A DNA stretch of 64,000 bases from Phytohabitans houttuyneae (GTDB taxonomy: Bacteria > Actinomycetota > Actinomycetes > Mycobacteriales > Micromonosporaceae): the NCBI RefSeq assembly GCF_011764425.1, contig NZ_BLPF01000001.1, positions 5,092,270 to 5,156,269 of the forward strand, given 5' to 3'. Shown here one piece after another: positions 20,146-27,688 of the stretch (its first letter is position 1; every line of letters starts with the position of its first letter). Under the pieces are notes generated by a model. It was not told where the DNA came from. It was given only the letters and a program-made list of their open reading frames with translations, and searched no databases. A program made the position numbers and the translations under genes.

Positions 20146-21152
20146 AGCTTGAAATCTTCCCAGTCACCGGTATCGGCGACGTCTCGCCCGGCGACGACCT
20201 GGCCGCGCTGATCGCCGCCGCGGCGCCGTGGCTGCGCGACGGCGACGTGCTCGTGGTCACCAGCAAGATAGTGTCCAAAGCGGAGGGTCAGCTTGTCGAC
20301 GTGCCGGCGGAGGGCCCCGAGCGGGCGGCCGCGCGCGACGAGGTGCTGGCCGCCGAGAGCGCCCGCAAGGTGGCCACGCGTGGACAGACCCGGATCGTGC
20401 AGACCCACCACGGCTTCGTGATGGCCTCGGCCGGCATCGACGCATCCAATGTGGACCGCACGCGGCTCGTGCTGCTCCCCAAGGACCCCGACGCCTCGGC
20501 CCGCGCGCTGCGGGCGGCACTGCGCGAGCGGCACGGTCTCGACGTGGCCGTGGTCGTCTCCGACACGATGGGCCGGCCGTGGCGCAACGGGCTCACCGAC
20601 GTCGCGCTCGGCGCCGCCGGGATCGCGCCGGTCCGCGACCACCGCGGCGAGACCGATCCGTACGGCAACGAGCTGCACATCACCCAGATGGCCGTGATCG
20701 ACGAGCTGGCCGCCGCGAGCGAGCTGGTCAAGGGCAAGACCGACCAGGTTCCGGTCGCGGTCGTGCGCGGCTATCTGTCCCGGCCCGGTGACGACGGCCC
20801 GGGCGCGGTGACGCTTGTCCGCGAGGCCGCGTCCGACATGTTCTCGCTCGGCACGGCCGAGGCCCGCGCGGCGGGCCTCCACGAGGCCGCGCTCCTCCCG
20901 CTCCGCCCGCCGCCGGCCGGCGAGCCCGCGGATCCGGCCGCGGTGGAACGGGCGATCGCCGCGGTGGCCGGCGCCATCGCCCCTGGCACGCTTTTCACCC
21001 ACATTCCAGACGAAGGGGTACGGGCTACCCCGCCCCAGTCCTCGGACGCCGCAGCCCTGGTGCGCTTCGGCACCGACCTGCACCGCCTGCGCGCCGCTTT
21101 GGCGGCCGAGGGCGCGGGCACCGTGCCCGTGCTTCCGGACCTGCCGGCCTGA
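20142..21152 (+). CDS. fbiB: F420-0:gamma-glutamyl ligase FbiB, short form without the nitroreductase domain
   Basis: FbiB adds L-glutamate residues to F420-0. The CofE domain is complete over about 235 residues: VTSKIVSKAEGQLVDV, VVSDTMGRPWRNGLTDVALG and DHRGETDPYGNELHITQMAV carry the usual catalytic and nucleotide-binding segments. The start is GTG at 20142, overlapping the fbiA stop. The protein has 336 residues, whereas mycobacterial FbiB has about 450 with a C-terminal FMN nitroreductase-like domain that reduces dehydro-F420-0. Here only about 100 residues follow the ligase domain, and they show no nitroreductase motifs. Only 171 bases separate the stop from the next gene, so a simple frameshift cannot hide the missing domain. 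Reduction may be carried out by another protein. Confidence 0.9.
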   Translation: MKLEIFPVTGIGDVSPGDDLAALIAAAAPWLRDGDVLVVTSKIVSKAEGQLVDVPAEGPERAAARDEVLAAESARKVATRGQTRIVQTHHGFVMASAGIDASNVDRTRLVLLPKDPDASARALRAALRERHGLDVAVVVSDTMGRPWRNGLTDVALGAAGIAPVRDHRGETDPYGNELHITQMAVIDELAAASELVKGKTDQVPVAVVRGYLSRPGDDGPGAVTLVREAASDMFSLGTAEARAAGLHEAALLPLRPPPAGEPADPAAVERAIAAVAGAIAPGTLFTHIPDEGVRATPPQSSDAAALVRFGTDLHRLRAALAAEGAGTVPVLPDLPA

Positions 21153-21185
21153 TCTTCCCGGCTCTTCCCCGCGGGGGTCCCGCGA

Positions 21186-21250
21186 GTTTCGACGTCGTCT
21201 GCCACGTGTACCGGAACTGTATTGACATGTTTCGGTCTGTCGGTCGAAAC
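21186..21250 (+). promoter_or_regulatory. Possible promoter/operator region of the glucuronoyl esterase gene
   Basis: Three GTTTCG/CGAAAC half-sites lie at 21186-21191, 21229-21234 and 21245-21250. The last two form an inverted repeat (GTTTCG, 10 bases, CGAAAC). A consensus-like -35 TTGACA is at 21222-21227; no clear -10 is visible. The spacing to the start codon, about 75 bases, is suitable. This is inference from pattern only. Confidence 0.35.
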
Positions 21251-21323
21251 TTGTCGATGTCGGCATCGGTGATCTTCAATCGCGAAGCCGCGCCCACCAC
21301 CCCACCCGGGAAGGAGAGCCCAA

Positions 21324-23000
21324 GTGTCCATCAGCTCGGGCCGCTCTAAGTTCCGATCGACGGTCATCGTGTTGGCAGTAGCGGTGCTCGCGGTCACCGG
21401 AACCGTAGCCGTGTTAACCAGGACCACTCCAGCGTTCGCCGCGGTCGGCGTCGAAGACGACGGTGCCGACTGCCCGGTGGCCAACAACCCCTCGACGTCC
21501 AGTGCGAGGCTGCCCGACCCGTTCCGAAAGATTGACGGTAGTCGCGTAACCACGAAGGCCGATTGGCGGTGCCGCCGGGCCGAGATCCGGGAGATGGCCG
21601 AGCGGACGGTTTATGGACAGAAGCCGCCAAAGCCGGCAACTGTCACCGGCTCCGTCTCGACCAGCAGCATCACCGTCAACGTCTCCGACCAAGGCCGCAG
21701 CGCGAGCTTCTCGGCGAGCGTCCAGCTGCCGACGACCGGCTCCGCGCCGTACCCCGCGGTCTTCGTCGTCGGCGGGTTCGGCGCCGACACCGCGACCATC
21801 CGCAGCTCCGGCGCGGCGGTCATCAGCTACGACCCGCTCGCGGTCGGCCGGGAGGGCACCCCGCGCAACAACAAGCAGGGTGCGTTCTACAGCATCTACG
21901 GCGCGTCGAGCAGCACCGGCATCCTGATGGCCTGGGCCTGGGGCGTGAGCCGTCTGATCGACGTCATCGAGTCCTCCGGCAGCAGCATCTTCCGGGCCGA
22001 CGGGCTGGGCGTCACGGGCTGCTCCCGGTACGGCAAGGGCGCCTTCACGATCGGCGTCTTCGACCAGCGGATCGCGCTGACAATGCCGATCGAGTCCGGC
22101 AGCGGCGGCGCGCCCATCTTCCGCGGCATTCCGGGCGAGTCCGGCTCGCAGCCGCTGAGCAGTGCGTACAGCGAGCAGCCGTGGCTCGGTGACGCGTTCA
22201 GCTCGTACACCGGCAACCCCAACTCGCTGCCGGTGGACACCCACGAGATGGTCGGCATGATCGCGCCACGCGGCCTGCTGCTCATGGAAAACCCGCACAT
22301 CGACTGGCTGGCCGCCCGCTCCGGCAGCAACGCGGCTCTCGCCGGCGCCGAGATCTACAAGGCGCTCGGCGTGGGAGGCAACATCACGTACTGGTCCGAC
22401 GTGTCGGACGGTACGCACTGCGCCAGCCGCACCGAGTGGCGTACCCCGATCCAGCAGTTCATCCAGAAGTTCCTGCTGAAGACGGGCAGCGCGACCGGCA
22501 CGATCCGGATCTCCAGCCGCAAGCAGGGCAACCTCGCCGAGTGGCGGGACTGGACGACGCCGACCCTGTCGGACGGCCCGACCACGCCTCCGCCGACCAC
22601 CCCGCCTCCGCCCACCACGCCTCCGCCGACCACCCCGCCGCCCACGACACCTCCGCCGACGACCCCACCGCCCACCACGCCTCCGCCGACGACCCCGCCG
22701 CCGACCGGTAACGGCTGCACGGCGACCGTCTCGCTGAACCAGTGGACGGGTGGCTTCGTCGCCACGGTACGGGTGACGGCCGGCTCCGCCGCGATCAACG
22801 GCTGGACGGTCTCGGCGACGCTTCCGTCGGGTGCGAGCGTCACCAACCACTGGAACTCGAACCGCACCGGCACCAGCGGCGCGGTGCAGTTCACGAACGT
22901 CAGCTACAACGGCTCGATCGGTGCCGGACAGTCGACCGAGTTCGGCTTCCAAGGCACCGGCACGGGCACGGGCATGACCCCGACCTGCACCGCCAGGTAG
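21324..23000 (+). CDS. Secreted glucuronoyl esterase (CE15) with C-terminal CBM2
   Basis: This is a predicted extracellular enzyme that cleaves ester bonds between glucuronic acid of xylan and lignin. The GTG start has AAGGAGA upstream. A Sec-type signal peptide spans about residues 1-39, with a hydrophobic core and a likely cut after PAFA. The CE15 domain carries the nucleophile motif GCSRYGKGA (Ser234), the acid Glu257 in PIESGSGG and His365 in DGTHCAS. A Pro-Thr linker of PTTPP repeats follows, then about 95 residues of CBM2, with GCTATVSLNQWTGGF, WNSNRTG and a C-terminal PTCTAR. Both ends of the CBM carry Cys, as is usual for a disulfide. It stands alone, with no other plant-cell-wall enzyme nearby. 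A strong hairpin follows the stop. Confidence 0.92.
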   Translation: MSISSGRSKFRSTVIVLAVAVLAVTGTVAVLTRTTPAFAAVGVEDDGADCPVANNPSTSSARLPDPFRKIDGSRVTTKADWRCRRAEIREMAERTVYGQKPPKPATVTGSVSTSSITVNVSDQGRSASFSASVQLPTTGSAPYPAVFVVGGFGADTATIRSSGAAVISYDPLAVGREGTPRNNKQGAFYSIYGASSSTGILMAWAWGVSRLIDVIESSGSSIFRADGLGVTGCSRYGKGAFTIGVFDQRIALTMPIESGSGGAPIFRGIPGESGSQPLSSAYSEQPWLGDAFSSYTGNPNSLPVDTHEMVGMIAPRGLLLMENPHIDWLAARSGSNAALAGAEIYKALGVGGNITYWSDVSDGTHCASRTEWRTPIQQFIQKFLLKTGSATGTIRISSRKQGNLAEWRDWTTPTLSDGPTTPPPTTPPPPTTPPPTTPPPTTPPPTTPPPTTPPPTTPPPTGNGCTATVSLNQWTGGFVATVRVTAGSAAINGWTVSATLPSGASVTNHWNSNRTGTSGAVQFTNVSYNGSIGAGQSTEFGFQGTGTGTGMTPTCTAR

Positions 23001-23012
23001 CACTTTTCACCG

Positions 23013-23045
23013 CCTGGGTCCCGCGTTCCGCGCGCGGGACCCAGG
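23013..23045. terminator. Bidirectional terminator hairpin
   Basis: CCTGGGTCCCGCG (23013-23025) and CGCGGGACCCAGG (23033-23045) form a perfect 13-bp stem with a 7-base loop. It lies in the 51-base gap between the stop codons of the esterase gene (plus) and the 23052-24161 gene (minus), so it can serve both. Confidence 0.8.
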
Positions 23046-23051
23046 TTCATC

Positions 23052-24161
23052 TCAGCCCAGCCAGACCGCGACGCGGTGGTCCTCGTCGGTCACGTAGACC
23101 CGCTGGCCACCGTGGACCGCCAGTCCCTCGACGTTGTGAAAAGGCGCCAGGTCTTCGAGCAGCTCGGCCGGCACCCGGGTCGCGCCGTCCGCGGTGGGCA
23201 GGCGGAAGCGGATGTGCCGGCTGGTCACTTCGCCGCCCTCGGGGTGGTCGTCGAGCAGCACCGAGCCCTTGCCCAGCGCGTCGATCGAGCCGACCACCGC
23301 CTCGTACGACCCGTCGCCCACCGCCGTCAGCGCCCGGAACCCGACCAGCGCGCCGGGCGGTGTCACGCCGGTCAGCGCGTACGCACCGACGACCTCGGGC
23401 CAGGTCTGCGCGTCAACTCCAACTGGTCCGGCTCCTCGCCTGGCGGGCCCGCCAGGCGAGGAGCCGGACCCGAAAACGCTGTCGAACATGCCCTCGACGC
23501 CGGCCACCTCGACCAGCACCGGCTCGCCCTTCTCGGTCACCGGGAAGCGCAGCCCGAGCAGCAGCGTCCCGGACGGCGTGAAGGCGGCCGCCTCGACATT
23601 GAGTGGCAGGTCACCCGGGGCGAGGCGGGTCGCCCAGCTCTTCTCCCGCGCGGTACCCCGGTTGATGGTCTCCACGATGAACCTCGCCTGCACCCGGTTG
23701 CCCGGCGGCAGCGGCGTGATGTCGGCGTCCCGCAGCGCGTCGTTGACCAGCCGGTGCAGCCGGAACTGGTTGCGCACGATCTGCAGGGACGCCGCGCCGG
23801 GGCGGCCCGCGTCCGCCTCCCGGAAGCGCGCGAAGAACGCACGCTTCGGGCGCAGCGGTCCGCCCTTCGAGCCGAAGTGCGAGCCGAGCACGTAGATCCA
23901 CTCACCCCAGCGGGCGAGCGCCTCGCCGTCTTCCGTGCGGCCGGTCTCCATGCCGGCGTCGAACGCGGCGTGGTGGGCGGTCCAGACGCCGTCCGGGCGC
24001 TCCAGCAGCAACGCGAGGCACTGCTCGACGGTGCCCTCGTCGAGCACCGTCCAGAACGCCCGCCGCGCGCCGTGCGCCGCCAGCACCTCGGGCGCGAACA
24101 CGGGCAGCAGGTCGCTCGCCTCGTTGCACCCGACGGCGAGCTCCACCGAGGTCAAGGTCAT
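23052..24161 (-). CDS. Uncharacterised protein, possibly DUF3616-like beta-propeller, with an in-frame palindrome insertion
   Basis: The 369-residue protein begins MTLTSVELAVGCNEASDLLP and shows no signal peptide or membrane segment. WIYVLGSHFGSKGGPLRPKR and LNVEAAAFTPSGTLLLGLRF recall DUF3616-type proteins, where a gSHs segment and an Egla...GLR segment recur, but I am not certain. The ending NVEGLAVHGGQRVYVTDED is propeller-blade-like. A perfect 46-bp palindrome is embedded in frame and encodes the low-complexity stretch GSGSSPGGPARRGAGP, which looks like an insertion in a surface loop. It starts 3 bases after the manC stop codon, so the two form an operon; a functional link to mannose metabolism is not obvious. 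Confidence 0.7.
   Translation of the reverse strand: MTLTSVELAVGCNEASDLLPVFAPEVLAAHGARRAFWTVLDEGTVEQCLALLLERPDGVWTAHHAAFDAGMETGRTEDGEALARWGEWIYVLGSHFGSKGGPLRPKRAFFARFREADAGRPGAASLQIVRNQFRLHRLVNDALRDADITPLPPGNRVQARFIVETINRGTAREKSWATRLAPGDLPLNVEAAAFTPSGTLLLGLRFPVTEKGEPVLVEVAGVEGMFDSVFGSGSSPGGPARRGAGPVGVDAQTWPEVVGAYALTGVTPPGALVGFRALTAVGDGSYEAVVGSIDALGKGSVLLDDHPEGGEVTSRHIRFRLPTADGATRVPAELLEDLAPFHNVEGLAVHGGQRVYVTDEDHRVAVWLG
23425..23470. repeat. Perfect 46-bp palindrome inside a coding region
   Basis: The half-site GGTCCGGCTCCTCGCCTGGC (plus GGG) is followed directly by its exact reverse complement, with no loop and no mismatch. The sequence lies inside the 23052-24161 gene and keeps its frame. 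Exact palindromy at this length suggests a recent insertion or an active element. Confidence 0.85.
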
Positions 24162-24164
24162 TTG

Positions 24165-25265
24165 TTAAACGTAGCTGTCATCGCCACGCCGCTTCAGGTC
24201 GTCCACCAGCTTCTTCACATCCTGGGCACGGTCCCGCGGGCAGACGAGCACGGCGTCGTCGGTGTCCACGACGATCAGGTCACGTACGCCGAGCGCGGCG
24301 ACCAGCCGGCCCGACCCCGGCACGACCACTAGCCCGCTGGAGTCGCGCAGCAGTACCCCCGGCTTGTCGTCGGTCGTCCCGGCCCCCACCACGACGTTGC
24401 CGGCGGGATCGGCGGGGAGCACGTCGCCGAGCGTGTGGAAGTCGCCGATGTCGTTCCAACCGAAGTCGCCGGGCACGGTGCCGACAAGTCCGGCGGCCGC
24501 CGCCCCCTCCATCACCGCGTAGTCGACGGAGATCTTCGGCAACGTCGGCCATACCTCGGCGAGCACCTCCTCGCGGGCGGGTGAGTCCCAGGCGTCCGCG
24601 ATGCGCCGCAGCCCCTCGTGCATCTCCGGCTGCTGGCGGGCCAGCTCGGCGAGGAACCTGTCGACCCGCCACACGAACATGCTCGCGTTCCAGAAGTAGC
24701 GGCCGGACTCCACATAGGAGACGGCCACGTCGTACGCCGGCTTCTCCTTGAACTCCTCCACCACCCGGATCTCGCCGCCGCCGATGCCGCCGCCGCACTG
24801 CAGGTACCCGTAGCCGGTCTCCGGGCGGGTGGGCTTGATCCCGACGGTCATCAGCAGGCCCTGCTCGGCGCCCTCCACGGCGCGGCGGACCGTCGCCACG
24901 TACCCGTCCGGGTCGGCGATCAGGTGGTCGGCCGCGAACGAACCCATCACCGCGTCCGGGTCGCGCCGCGCGATGACGGCGGCGGCCAGGGCGATCGCCG
25001 CGCAGGAGTCCCGCGGAGAGGGCTCGACAAGGATGTTTTCCTCGGGCACCCGGGTGAGCTGCCGGGCGACCGCCGCCGCGTGGGACAGCCCGGTCACCAC
25101 CAGCGTCCGCTCAGGGGTGGTCAGCGGCGCCAGCCGCTGCACGGTCGCCTGCAGGAGCGAGGCGTCGGTGCCGGTGAGCGGATGCAAAAACTTGGGATGA
25201 CCGGCTCGGGACAGCGGCCACAAACGCGTGCCGCTACCACCCGCCGGAATAACGGCGAAGAGCAT
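24165..25265 (-). CDS. manC: Mannose-1-phosphate guanylyltransferase
   Basis: This enzyme makes GDP-mannose from GTP and mannose-1-phosphate, for glycolipid, glycan and glycoprotein synthesis. The 366-residue protein has the nucleotidyltransferase signature FAVIPAGGSGTRLWPLSR with HPKFLHPL, then NILVEPSPRDSCAAIALAA and FAADHLI, and FGWNDIGDF near the C-terminal part of the catalytic domain. It lacks the C-terminal isomerase domain of bifunctional forms. The start is the ATG at 25265. The mycobacterial counterpart (called manB there) lies next to fbiA-fbiB in the same way. The glycosyltransferase gene lies just upstream on the same strand, 36 bases away. Confidence 0.94.
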   Translation of the reverse strand: MLFAVIPAGGSGTRLWPLSRAGHPKFLHPLTGTDASLLQATVQRLAPLTTPERTLVVTGLSHAAAVARQLTRVPEENILVEPSPRDSCAAIALAAAVIARRDPDAVMGSFAADHLIADPDGYVATVRRAVEGAEQGLLMTVGIKPTRPETGYGYLQCGGGIGGGEIRVVEEFKEKPAYDVAVSYVESGRYFWNASMFVWRVDRFLAELARQQPEMHEGLRRIADAWDSPAREEVLAEVWPTLPKISVDYAVMEGAAAAGLVGTVPGDFGWNDIGDFHTLGDVLPADPAGNVVVGAGTTDDKPGVLLRDSSGLVVVPGSGRLVAALGVRDLIVVDTDDAVLVCPRDRAQDVKKLVDDLKRRGDDSYV

Positions 25266-25301
25266 CAGCCCATCATGCCCGCCGGGGAAAGCCCTGATCG
25301 G

Positions 25302-26446
25302 TCAGGCCGCCGCGCGGCTCCAGGCGGCGACGTGCACCTCGGCGCTCGACTCCCAGGTGAACTCCTTGGCCCGGTCGAAACCGGCCTTGGCCAGCGCCAG
25401 CCGCCGGGCCTCGTCGTCGAGCAGCGCGGCGAGGTCGGCCGCGATCTGGGCCGGGTCCTCGCTCGTGTACGCCACGGCGTCGCCGCCCACCTCGGGCAGC
25501 GACAGGCGCGGCGTGGTCAGCACGGGCGTCGCGCAGGCCATCGCCTCCAGGATCGGCAGGCCGAACCCCTCGCCGTACGACGGGTAGGCCGCGACAAGCG
25601 CGCCGCCGAGGAAGCCGGGCAGGTCGGCGTAGCGCAGGTAACCGGGGCGGAGCAGGCGGAGGTGGGCCGGCACGTCGGCGACCGCGCGGTCGATGTCGTC
25701 GTCGTGCCCCTGCCCCCGGCGATCACCAGAGCGGGCGGATCGGTGCGGTCGCCCACCGCCTCCGCCCAGCCGCGGATCAGGTTCGGCACGTTTTTCCGGG
25801 GCTCCTTGGCGCCGAGGAACGCCACGTAGTCACTGCCGCCGAGGCCGAGGCGGGCGCGGACCCGGGCCTTCTCCTCGTCGGTCGGCGGGTGGAACGCGGC
25901 GTGGTCGACACCGTGGTACGCCACGTCGATCCGGGTCGGGTCGGCGTCGAGCAGCCGGATCAGCTCGTCGCGGGTCGCCTTGCTCGGCACGATCACCCGC
26001 TCGGCCCTGCGGAGGGCAGTCTTGATCGCGCTGCGGAAGAACGTGCGGCGGGACTTGTCGTAGTGCTCGGGCTCGGTGAAGAACGTCGCGTCGTGGACCG
26101 TCACCGTCACCGGGCAGCCGGCGCGCAGCGGGCACGTGTAGAACGGCGAGTGCAGCACCTCGGCGCCGACCTGCTGGGCCAGCAGGGGCAGGCCGGTCTG
26201 CTCCCAGGCGAGGCGGGCCGGGCGGTGGGTGACGGCCGCGGGCGCCGCGATCACCTCGGCGGCCGGCAGCATCCGCCCATACCGCTCCACGTCGGTGCGG
26301 AGGGCCACCACAGCCAGCTCCACTCCCGAACCGATGACCTTGGTGAGGGCGCCGAGCAGCCCGTCGACGTATCTGCCGACGCCGCCCCGGTCGGCGGGAA
26401 CACTCGTAGCGTCGACGAGCACGCGGGGCGGACTACCGGGGGTCAC
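25302..26446 (-). CDS. Glycosyltransferase, GT4-like (GT-B fold), frameshifted
   Basis: The gene starts with GTG at 26446, with AGGAGA upstream. The N-terminal half contains VLVDATSVPADRGGVGRYVD and EVLHSPFYTCPLRAGCPVTV, and the linker region VAFLGAKEPRKNVPNLIRGW is typical of GT4 enzymes. The frame is lost at a run of five C on the plus strand (25713-25717). Adding one base restores ALVIAGGQGHDDDIDRAVAD and continues into the donor-binding half, with YPSYGEGFGLPILEAMACAT, where the E-x7-E motif lies. The restored length is about 381 residues. The sugar donor is unknown; with manC directly downstream, GDP-mannose is a reasonable guess. The break is most likely a sequencing error. Confidence 0.85.
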
Positions 26447-26613
26447 TTGGCGTCTCCTTTTGGCTGCTCTCGGCTAACGGGCCGGTTGTGCGGGCTGTGT
26501 CCAACAACACTTACGTAAAGCCTACGCCGCGCGGATCGGCCGTCGTTGTCTGCGACGCGACGGTAAGACTTTTCCCAAGGTGAGTGAGTCAGGAGTGAGT
26601 ACTGTCCGGCATT

Positions 26614-27305
26614 GTGATCGAACGCTTCGCCACCGCGGCCGCTGAGGATCTGGCCCAGCCGCTGCTCACCTGGTACGACGACGCCACCGGCGACCGGACC
26701 GAGCTGTCCGGCGCCACGCTGGACAACTGGGTCTCCAAGACGGCAAACCTGCTGGTAGACGGCTTGGGACTCGCGCAGGGCGACCGCGCGGGTTTGCTCC
26801 TGCCGGCTCACTGGCAGACCGCAGCCGTGATCTTGGGCTGCTGGGCGGCCGGCGTGGAGGTCGCCACGCCCGGTAACCAGATCACGAATGAGAAATTTTC
26901 CATCGATGTCATCTTCGCGTCGGCCGATCGGGTGACGGAGGCGGAGGGGTGGAGCGCCGGAGAGCGGTTCGTTCTCGGTCTCGCCCCATGGCCCTGCCGA
27001 TGCGGACAGTGCCGTCTGGTTTCGTCGACTACGTGACCGAGGTGCGCACGTTCGGCGACCACTTCACGCCGTACGCGAATCAGGCCGACCGCGGCCTTGT
27101 CGAGCGCGCGGCCGCACGCGCGGCGGACCTCGGCCTGAAGGCCGGCGACCGGGTGCTGGTCGACGCGGCCAAGCACCCCGACCCGCTCGACTGGCTGCTC
27201 GCACCGCTGGCCGGGGGCGCGACGCTCGTGCTCTGCGGGGCGCTCGACCCGGCCAAGCTGGATGGCCGGTCGGTCGCCGAAAAAGTCACAACTCAGCTGG
27301 TATGA
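26614..27305 (+). CDS. TIGR03089 family protein (truncated AMP-binding-like), frameshifted
   Basis: This is a short relative of acyl-adenylating enzymes. It has LLTWYDDATGDRTELSGATL and DGLGLAQGDRAGLLLPAHWQ, as in the N-terminal part of AMP-binding proteins, but no ATP-binding STGTT-type loop or C-terminal domain. The frame breaks at CCCC (26984-26987). One extra C gives GLAPMALPMRTVPSGFVDYV and an intact protein of about 230 residues, the usual size of this actinobacterial family. The start is a GTG at 26614 with no clear ribosome binding site. Mycobacteria have a TIGR03089 gene in the corresponding neighbourhood. The 3' end overlaps the convergent gene by 20 bases. The function is unknown. 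Confidence 0.8.
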
Positions 27306-27666
27306 CCTCGCGGAACGCGCCTTCCGGCGTCCAGACGTAGAAGCCGGCCCGGTCGCTCAGCCACGGCCGGGACCGCACCTCGCGCTCGGTGAGCACCTTC
27401 TCGTCCACGTCGAGGAGCACGTACCGCGAGCCGTCCGCGTTGCCCTCGCGCCAGCCCGGCCCGTAGAGCGCGTCGACAAGGCGGTCGCGCCGGCCGGGCG
27501 CGAGCGCGCCGTGGACGACCCAGTCGCTCGGCACCCGGTACCAGCAGGTGCGGGTGACCTTGGCGAGCGGGCTGAACGCGTGGTTACCGTCAACCCACAC
27601 GCCCAGCGTGTCGGTAACGGTCAATCGCAGGTACGCGCTCACGGCAATGAGACGCGGCAGACTCAC
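27286..27666 (-). CDS. Small protein of unknown function downstream of acetoacetyl-CoA synthetase
   Basis: The protein has about 126 residues from a GTG at 27666 (VSLPRLIAVSAYLRLTVTDT) and contains SDWVVHGALAPGRRDRLVDA and RSRPWLSDRAGFYVWTPEGA. I do not recognise the family. No signal peptide or membrane segment is evident. It starts 22 bases after the acetoacetyl-CoA synthetase stop codon and probably shares its transcript; no good ribosome binding site is visible. Its 3' end overlaps the convergent TIGR03089 gene by 20 bases. The amino-acid composition is ordinary for a folded protein, which favours a real gene over chance. Confidence 0.6.
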   Translation of the reverse strand: MSLPRLIAVSAYLRLTVTDTLGVWVDGNHAFSPLAKVTRTCWYRVPSDWVVHGALAPGRRDRLVDALYGPGWREGNADGSRYVLLDVDEKVLTEREVRSRPWLSDRAGFYVWTPEGAFREVIPAEL

Positions 27667-27688
27667 CGCATCGTTGTCGGACGAGTAG

